A DNA stretch of 33,537 bases from an uncultured Eubacteriales bacterium (GTDB lineage: Bacteria > Bacillota > Clostridia > Monoglobales > Monoglobaceae), in contig CATWQA010000023.1 in NCBI GenBank assembly GCA_958352815.1, forward strand, positions 1-33,537, in the 5' to 3' direction. Shown in pieces: positions 31,548-33,537 of this stretch. Every line of letters starts with the position of its first letter. Position 1 is the first letter of the stretch. Below the pieces are notes generated by a model that worked only from the letters and a program-made list of their open reading frames with translations, had not been told where the DNA came from and ran no database searches. Both the position numbers and the translations under genes were made by a program.

Positions 31548-32341
31548 TACTCAGCACCTCCTTCAGCGTCAACGTCAGCCTCTGTATCTTCCACAGCGGG
31601 TTCTGCGACCTCTTCCTCTACGGCTTCATCTTCCGAAATTTCCTCAGAGACTTCTTCAGGTACCTCTTCGGGTACTTCTTCAACAAATTCATCTGTGACT
31701 TCCTCGGCAATTTCTCCGTCAGCCGCAAGCTCTGCCCCCTCTTCAACAACTGCCTCAGCGGGATGATTGTCGTTTATAACAACTCCGATTGCATCAAGGG
31801 AAGCATTAACAGCGCTTGTCACTGCGTTTGAAGTAATAGTCGCACCGGATATAGCGTCAATCTTGTTTGGGTTATCCCCTGCGCTTCCGTTCTTGCTAAC
31901 CACAATACCGCTCACAAGACCGGAATATTGGTCAATCCAGTCGCTCTGACACTTTGCACCGAGACCCGGTGTTTCGCTCATTTCGGTTACTTTAACCCTT
32001 GTAATCTTTCCCTCTACGTCAGCGCCTACCATTACGGCAACATCACCGCCGTATCCTTCGGGAGACAGAGCGTCGGCTACATATCCTACGACAGTGCCGT
32101 CCTCTTTCATTCCGCAATATACGCCGCTCACAGTGGCTGTACCGTCTGTTTCGGGAAGCTTAGTTCCGTCCAGATCAAACTTATCAGCCTCGGGAAGGAT
32201 TTCCTTAAGATTTTCATTAAAGGTAATCTCTGTATTCTTCTCAATCATTGGAGCAGTAACCGTGTTAACTGCTCCGAGCAGTGCGGCAACAATTGCTGTT
32301 ATCAGCAGCAGCTTTCCTGCCAAGGTCAATGTTTCTTTCAT
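31547..32341 (-). CDS. rnfG: Rnf electron transport complex subunit G, with acidic C-terminal extension
   Basis: 264 residues. An N-terminal membrane helix (~10-30) and an extracytoplasmic FMN-binding domain are present. The motif ISGATITS places the covalently flavinylated threonine at Thr168. The domain of the family ends near residue 190, as usual. The rest (about 193-264) is a tail rich in Glu, Asp, Ala and Val, with repeats such as EEVPEEVPEEVSEEISEDE. I do not know this tail from ordinary RnfG proteins. It has low complexity and is probably unstructured on the outer membrane face. It shares one base with rnfE (31547) and with rnfD (32341). Confidence 0.96.
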   Translation of the reverse strand: MKETLTLAGKLLLITAIVAALLGAVNTVTAPMIEKNTEITFNENLKEILPEADKFDLDGTKLPETDGTATVSGVYCGMKEDGTVVGYVADALSPEGYGGDVAVMVGADVEGKITRVKVTEMSETPGLGAKCQSDWIDQYSGLVSGIVVSKNGSAGDNPNKIDAISGATITSNAVTSAVNASLDAIGVVINDNHPAEAVVEEGAELAADGEIAEEVTDEFVEEVPEEVPEEVSEEISEDEAVEEEVAEPAVEDTEADVDAEGGAE

Positions 32342-33333
32342 TATGCCTGCGCCTCCTTTCTCTTTTTAGAGGCACCGTACCGCCCGGGAGCCGTAACTCT
32401 GTCAATAAGAGGAGTTACGATGTTCATAAGCAGGATTGAATAGGAACAACCCTCAGGATAACCGCCCCAAACACGGATTAAAACAGTAATAACGCCGCAG
32501 CCGATACCGAATATAATCTGTCCTACGGGAGTATACGGCGTTGTTGTGTAATCGGTCGCCATAAAGAATGCACCGAGCATCACGCCGCCTGCCAAAACCT
32601 GATACAGGGCGTCGCCTGTGAACAAGCCCTCTTGACCCGAAAACATCCAGGTTCCCAGAGCAACGGTCAGCAAATATGTAAGGGGTATTCTTATTCTTAT
32701 AACCTTTCTCACTAAGAGATACACGCCGCCGATTAATATTGCGAGAGCCGAGGTCTCGCCGATACATCCGCCTACGTTTCCGATAAACAGGTCAAGATAA
32801 CCGGGAAGCTCTGCCGCACCCTCTGTTCCCGCATAGGCAGCGAGAGGAGTTGCAGATGTAACCACATCAGCCGTATTCCAGAAAGGAACCGAGGTATGGG
32901 GAGCAACCCATGTGGTCATCGCCAAAGCCCAGGACGCCAGCAAGAACGCTCTTGCACCCAAGGCAGGGTTCATAAAGTTATGACCCAGACCGCCGAAAAA
33001 CTGCTTTACAATAATGATGGCAAAAAATGCGCCGATTATTACCATCCAGAGCGGAATTGTAACAGGGAGATTAAAAGCCAAAAGCATACCTGTAACAATT
33101 GCGCTTAAATCGCCGACTGTTGTCGGCTTCTTCAAAATCTTATTCCATAACCACTCAAAAAACACACAGCTAAGCACGCTGATAACCGTAACCACAGCCG
33201 CTCTGTAACCGAACACCAGTATTCCTGCCACAAAGGCGGGAACAAGAGCTATAATCACGTCAAGCATAGTGCGTCTCACTGTGTCGTTGCCGGATATATG
33301 CGGCGAGTGTGAAACAACCAACAAATTATCCAA
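32341..33333 (-). CDS. rnfD: Rnf electron transport complex subunit D
   Basis: 330 residues with about ten membrane helices. The start is HSPHISGNDTVRRTMLDV, followed by GGLGHNFMNPALGARAFL. TSATPLAA holds the threonine for covalent FMN, as in NqrB. RnfD is a membrane flavoprotein central to ion translocation. The start is TTG with AGGAGGG 7 nt upstream. It lies 27 nt after rnfC and overlaps rnfG by one base. Confidence 0.97.
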   Translation of the reverse strand: MDNLLVVSHSPHISGNDTVRRTMLDVIIALVPAFVAGILVFGYRAAVVTVISVLSCVFFEWLWNKILKKPTTVGDLSAIVTGMLLAFNLPVTIPLWMVIIGAFFAIIIVKQFFGGLGHNFMNPALGARAFLLASWALAMTTWVAPHTSVPFWNTADVVTSATPLAAYAGTEGAAELPGYLDLFIGNVGGCIGETSALAILIGGVYLLVRKVIRIRIPLTYLLTVALGTWMFSGQEGLFTGDALYQVLAGGVMLGAFFMATDYTTTPYTPVGQIIFGIGCGVITVLIRVWGGYPEGCSYSILLMNIVTPLIDRVTAPGRYGASKKRKEAQA

Positions 33334-33360
33334 TTGTATTCCCTCCTAATCCATATAGCT

Positions 33361-33537
33361 TTATTTTTTCTTCTCTACTGTTTTGCTTCTCTGCTGTGCG
33401 TCACGCAGCTTAACCTTTGCCACCTTAATCTGCTGAACCTGTCTGCGCTTTGAAGGACAGCTGTATGCACAGCTTCCGCACTCGATACAGTCAACAATAT
33501 TCAGCTTCTCCAAGGTCTTAAAGTCGTCAATTCTCGC
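33361..33537 (-). CDS. rnfC: Rnf electron transport complex subunit C, C-terminal end
   Basis: The last 58 residues only, because the gene enters from the right edge. The segment begins ARIDDFKTLEKLNIVDCIECGSC and continues AYSCPSKRRQVQQ, the end of the second [4Fe-4S] ferredoxin motif (CIECGSCAYSCP), followed by a basic tail (VKLRDAQQRSKTVEKKK). RnfC carries the NAD-binding flavin site in its missing N-terminal part. Its position before rnfD fits the order C-D-G-E-A-B. Confidence 0.93.
   Translation of the reverse strand, partial: ARIDDFKTLEKLNIVDCIECGSCAYSCPSKRRQVQQIKVAKVKLRDAQQRSKTVEKKK

Noticed and set aside
31500..31766. A plus-strand frame very rich in Ser and Thr
   Set aside because: It is the antisense reading of the Glu-rich codons in the RnfG tail and the start of rnfE. 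The composition is a by-product.

Overview
The window reads as a chromosomal segment of an anaerobic, endospore-forming member of the class Clostridia. The evidence is spoIVA and a 29-codon spoVM, an Rnf operon in the clostridial order C-D-G-E-A-B, rubrerythrin, FeoB, the hprK/rapZ/yvcK/whiA block, and strong GGAGG-type ribosome binding sites with frequent TTG and GTG starts. I cannot name the genus. No phage, insertion-sequence transposase, tRNA, rRNA or CRISPR array is visible.

Layout. Bases 1-248 hold a GC-rich repeat remnant, followed by a large secreted protein with a copper-amine-oxidase-N-like domain (249-2816, minus). A MATE exporter and feoB form a plus-strand operon (2990-6478). Bases 6557-9117 (minus) are a tight five-gene alkylation-response operon: AlkA glycosylase, a stand-alone Ada zinc domain, an ABM-type monooxygenase, an Ogt/AdaB methyltransferase and a SAM methyltransferase. 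It diverges from an AraC/cupin regulator (9250-10128). spoIVA (minus) diverges from a small membrane protein gene and spoVM (plus). A minus-strand cluster follows (hprK, PHP phosphatase, murB, rapZ, yvcK, whiA; 17886 down to 12388), driven by a perfect consensus promoter. A second secreted, SLH-like protein (18124-19392) and about 800 bp of repeat-rich non-coding DNA come next. The plus strand then carries a Cof-type HAD phosphatase, TspO, an ACT-domain protein, its UPF0210 partner and a CPA2 antiporter (20211-24790). From 33537 back to 24817 the minus strand carries rnfC(partial)DGEAB, HIT, a YkgJ-type cysteine-cluster protein, a DUF2156 protein, rubrerythrin, larE and larC.

How the genes work together. 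Rnf couples ferredoxin oxidation and NAD reduction to ion transport. HprK and YvcK handle carbon-flux control beside MurB for cell-wall synthesis. SpoVM and SpoIVA together build the spore-coat basement layer. The alkylation operon looks like the E. coli/Bacillus adaptive response taken apart into separate proteins, with a regulator that lacks the Ada sensor domain.

The most interesting items are: (i) the split Ada operon and its divergent promoters that share one -10 region, with 21-bp-spaced direct repeats beside it; (ii) a 99-bp intergenic repeat present twice, whose bulged hairpin shows compensatory changes; (iii) the short spoVM gene and its small membrane-protein neighbour facing spoIVA; (iv) a DUF2156 gene whose N-terminus lies upstream of any ordinary start codon; and (v) a long acidic tail on RnfG.
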